Shown piece by piece: positions 16,901 through 17,809 of a stretch of DNA of 17,809 nt (within the stretch, counting starts at the first letter, position 1; every line of letters begins with the position of its first letter). Under the pieces are notes generated by a model. It searched no databases, was not told the DNA's origin, and was given only the letters and a program-made list of their open reading frames with translations. The stretch comes from Nitrospira sp. (GTDB lineage: Bacteria; Nitrospirota; Nitrospiria; Nitrospirales; Nitrospiraceae), in assembly GCA_020697375.1 (NCBI GenBank), contig JAJFBJ010000062.1, positions 1 through 17,809 on the forward strand, read 5' to 3'. The translations under genes were made by a program, and so were the position numbers.

Positions 16901-17410
16901 TTTCCCGAAGATCTCGCGATATTCCCCTGCGGCCTGCGTCGCGCCCGCCAGATCCTTCTGTCCGATCAGATACGCCACTTCTCCGCTGAGGCAGCCTGAT
17001 AGAGCGATCAGGCCCTCGTGATGCTCATGTAATAGTTCCTTATCCATCCGTGGCTTATAGTAGAAGCCTTCAAGGTATGCTTTGCTCACGAGCTTGATAA
17101 GGTTCTGGTACCCCTTGAGGTTTGTGGCGAGCAAAATCAGATGGTAATAATCGTTGTGGGCCAGGTGCGAATTCTTTTCAAGCCGGCTGCCCGGCGCCAT
17201 GTAGGCTTCACAGCCGATGATGGGTTTGACGCCCGCGTCCTTCGCCTTGCGATAGAACTCCACCGCACCGAACATGTTGCCATGATCGGTCATTGCGACG
17301 GCAGGCTGGTCGAACGCTTTCACCTGCTGCATGAGAGGTTCGATCTGGTTCGCGCCGTCGAGCAGGCTGTATTGAGTATGGAGATGGAGATGCACGAATT
17401 GGGAAGCCAC
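13958..17410 (-). CDS. dnaE: DNA polymerase III subunit alpha
   Basis: About 1150 residues, the replicative polymerase catalytic subunit. The PHP domain opens with HLHLHTQYSLLDG at residues 7–19. GPGRGSAAGSLV and the catalytic PDIDMDF follow, with Asp404 and Asp406; the third catalytic Asp is residue 557 in KFDFLGLKTL. The tandem helix-hairpin-helix (GYGFNKSHAAAYA, MEGLIKAGAFDSMGG) and the OB-fold near the C-terminus (LCGIITAVKSMLTKKGDR) are present. The frame is open to 17602, but the added 64 residues are low-complexity and unlike the family. I chose the GTG at 17410, which gives the usual VASQFVHLHLH start. There is no Shine-Dalgarno, but a promoter lies immediately upstream. accA follows in the same operon. 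Confidence 0.95.
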   Translation of the reverse strand: MASQFVHLHLHTQYSLLDGANQIEPLMQQVKAFDQPAVAMTDHGNMFGAVEFYRKAKDAGVKPIIGCEAYMAPGSRLEKNSHLAHNDYYHLILLATNLKGYQNLIKLVSKAYLEGFYYKPRMDKELLHEHHEGLIALSGCLSGEVAYLIGQKDLAGATQAAGEYREIFGKDNYYLELQANGLEHQRIANDGLLEIHKKLGIPLVGTNDCHYLKKEDSRPHDLMLCLQTGKTINDPNRMKFDTDQLYVKSTQQALAEFKEMPTAVSNTVKIAEACTLDLSLNKTFLPQFKVPEGFTRETYLEHLAKEGLATRLKERPSSIPEPAYRVRLQEEVSVICSMGFAGYFLIVWDIIKFARSRGIPVGPGRGSAAGSLVAYALRITDLDPLVYSLLFERFLNPERVSLPDIDMDFCMDRRDEVINYVIHKYGEDHVAQIITFGTMKAKAAIRDVGRVLEMPYAEVDRIAKLVPDDLKMTLDKALEQEPRLKELVDKDVKVKELMSVAQSLEGLARHASTHAAGIVISDQPLTEHVPLYKGPKDEVVTQYSMGDVEKIGLVKFDFLGLKTLTMIQRAETLVNESHPDRPPLIVEQLAFDDPETFALLSSGKTTGVFQLESSGMRDLLMGLKPDRFEDIIAIIALYRPGPMDLIPDFIKRKQGKIPIAYEMPELEPILKDTYGVIVYQEQVMAIANKVAGFSLGQADILRRAMGKKKPEEMDKLRVQFLEGAKEKKIPEKKADKLYELIQKFAGYGFNKSHAAAYAVVCYQTAYLKAHYPTEFMAALMTTDMGNADKIVGYFTECRGLGIPVLPPDVNQSRKNFAVVGSAIRFGLAAIKNVGEGAVEAIIEVRNETGPFRSFFDLFRRVDLHKLNKRMMEGLIKAGAFDSMGGRRSQYLAALDQAMDEGTSIQKARARGQTSIFGDDMEGATQRLDEPSLPDVPEWSQGEMLKYERELTGFYISAHPLARYEAAIRLFANTTTMQVPDVPDGREVKLCGIITAVKSMLTKKGDRMAYVTLEDLHGVVEVIAFPDLYRDNAEMIMPEQVVRLTGTVDRGDKGTKLRGSKIEPLAELQNRGISRVMIRLNDSPTASTRLPMLRQVFQKYPGSSTVSLIMALGETMEAQTSPLPSVKITPSEHFVAEIEEVLGKGAITLVT

Positions 17411-17416
17411 GGGCGA

Positions 17417-17445
17417 ATTGTAGTGAGGGGAAAAGTTGAAGTCAA
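17417..17445 (-). promoter_or_regulatory. Sigma-70 promoter of dnaE–accA
   Basis: On the - strand TTGACT (17445–17440), a 17-base spacer, then TACAAT (17422–17417): five of six matches in each hexamer, ideal spacing. Six bases (TCGCCC) separate the -10 from the GTG at 17410, so transcription should start at or next to the start codon. Confidence 0.72.
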
Positions 17446-17549
17446 ACGAAGTGGGTGGGGAGGGTGGTCTGGATAACCTCCGTGCGCGCGCAATGCGCGG
17501 GCTCGGAAGCCTCTCGTTGGACGCGCGCAATTGGAGGCTACATTGAATG

Positions 17550-17705
17550 TTATTTGCCACCACTTCTGCTGAATGCCTTCCAGAACTTTCCAGAAAGCTC
17601 ATAGGCTACAATGAAATCAAATAAGCCGCCGTCCTTTTCCTGGCACAAGAGAACAACCGCATTGTATTTTTCATCGGATAGCCGATGCGCCGGTTTGCTC
17701 ACCAC
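17550..17705 (-). CDS. Candidate small ORF upstream of dnaE
   Basis: From a GTG at 17705 (a second GTG at 17702) the - strand reads about 51 residues, including LSDEKYNAVVLLCQEKDGG and FDFIVAYELSGKFWKAFSRS. The composition is protein-like, and the frame stays open upstream only to 17750. There is no good ribosome site and no recognised family. The stretch is more AT-rich than the neighbouring core genes. It may be a short orphan gene or the tail of a decayed one; the rest of 17603–17809 shows nothing else. Confidence 0.3.
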   Translation of the reverse strand: MVSKPAHRLSDEKYNAVVLLCQEKDGGLFDFIVAYELSGKFWKAFSRSGGK

Positions 17706-17809
17706 GGCTATTATCTCTTCGCTCGTGCTCCAGGCTGCGAGTCTATTAATCTATTAAGAGGTGATTCCTGTGTCATGTTGGAACGGTCGCAGAAATCTCT
17801 CGGTAGCGC

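Noticed and set aside
14480..17476. Long + strand open frames opposite dnaE (283, 193 and 191 residues)
   Set aside because: They are antisense shadows of a GC-rich, well-conserved gene. They show no family motifs, and the opposite frame carries all DnaE motifs.
17411..17602. 64-residue N-terminal extension of DnaE
   Set aside because: Low-complexity sequence, contains the predicted promoter, and DnaE proteins start at the PHP domain.

Overview
This 17.8 kb window is GC-rich bacterial DNA. It combines ordinary chromosomal genes with a compact, decaying anti-phage island. The housekeeping content (a dnaE–accA pair, hrpB, an RsuA/RluB-type pseudouridine synthase) and the style of the small secreted proteins would fit a Nitrospira-like bacterium. 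That assignment is an impression from gene content only and cannot be proved from this sequence.

Region 1 (1–5718, + strand) is the accessory part. It opens with the C-terminal half of a superfamily 1 helicase (1–1179, cut by the window edge). A tightly packed operon-like run follows: a small membrane-anchored protein with a 12-residue Asn-Pro-rich tandem repeat (1329–1769); KwaA (1766–2341); KwaB/DUF4868, broken by an apparent one-base deletion near 2560 (2338–3248); a 47-codon stub of a type I restriction HsdR N-terminus (3241–3384); a DUF262–HNH–AlbA_2 fusion protein broken by a small out-of-frame deletion near 3990 (3381–5487); and a second, diverged HsdR N-terminal stub, itself frameshifted and truncated (5487–5718). 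Every gene in the run overlaps the next by a few bases. I read this as a Kiwa system with an undescribed upstream partner, next to a GmrSD-like nuclease gene, both assembled in front of hsdR and now largely inactivated (or carrying sequencing errors).

Region 2 (5885–9162) holds a secreted six-cysteine protein (- strand), a lipoprotein-type alpha/beta hydrolase whose ribosome site lies in a hairpin (+), a 60-residue coiled-coil protein (+), an RsuA/RluB-family pseudouridine synthase (-) and a small secreted protein (+).

Region 3 (9247–12882) holds hrpB (-), then a divergent two-gene unit (+) made of a 66-residue Trp-rich protein and a diiron ferritin-like protein, closed by a rho-independent terminator.

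Region 4 (12957–17410, - strand) is a dnaE–accA operon. dnaE has a near-consensus sigma-70 promoter placed so that transcription should begin at the GTG start codon, which predicts a leaderless mRNA. The last 400 bases hold that promoter and one weak candidate small ORF. I found no rRNA, tRNA, CRISPR array or intact insertion sequence.
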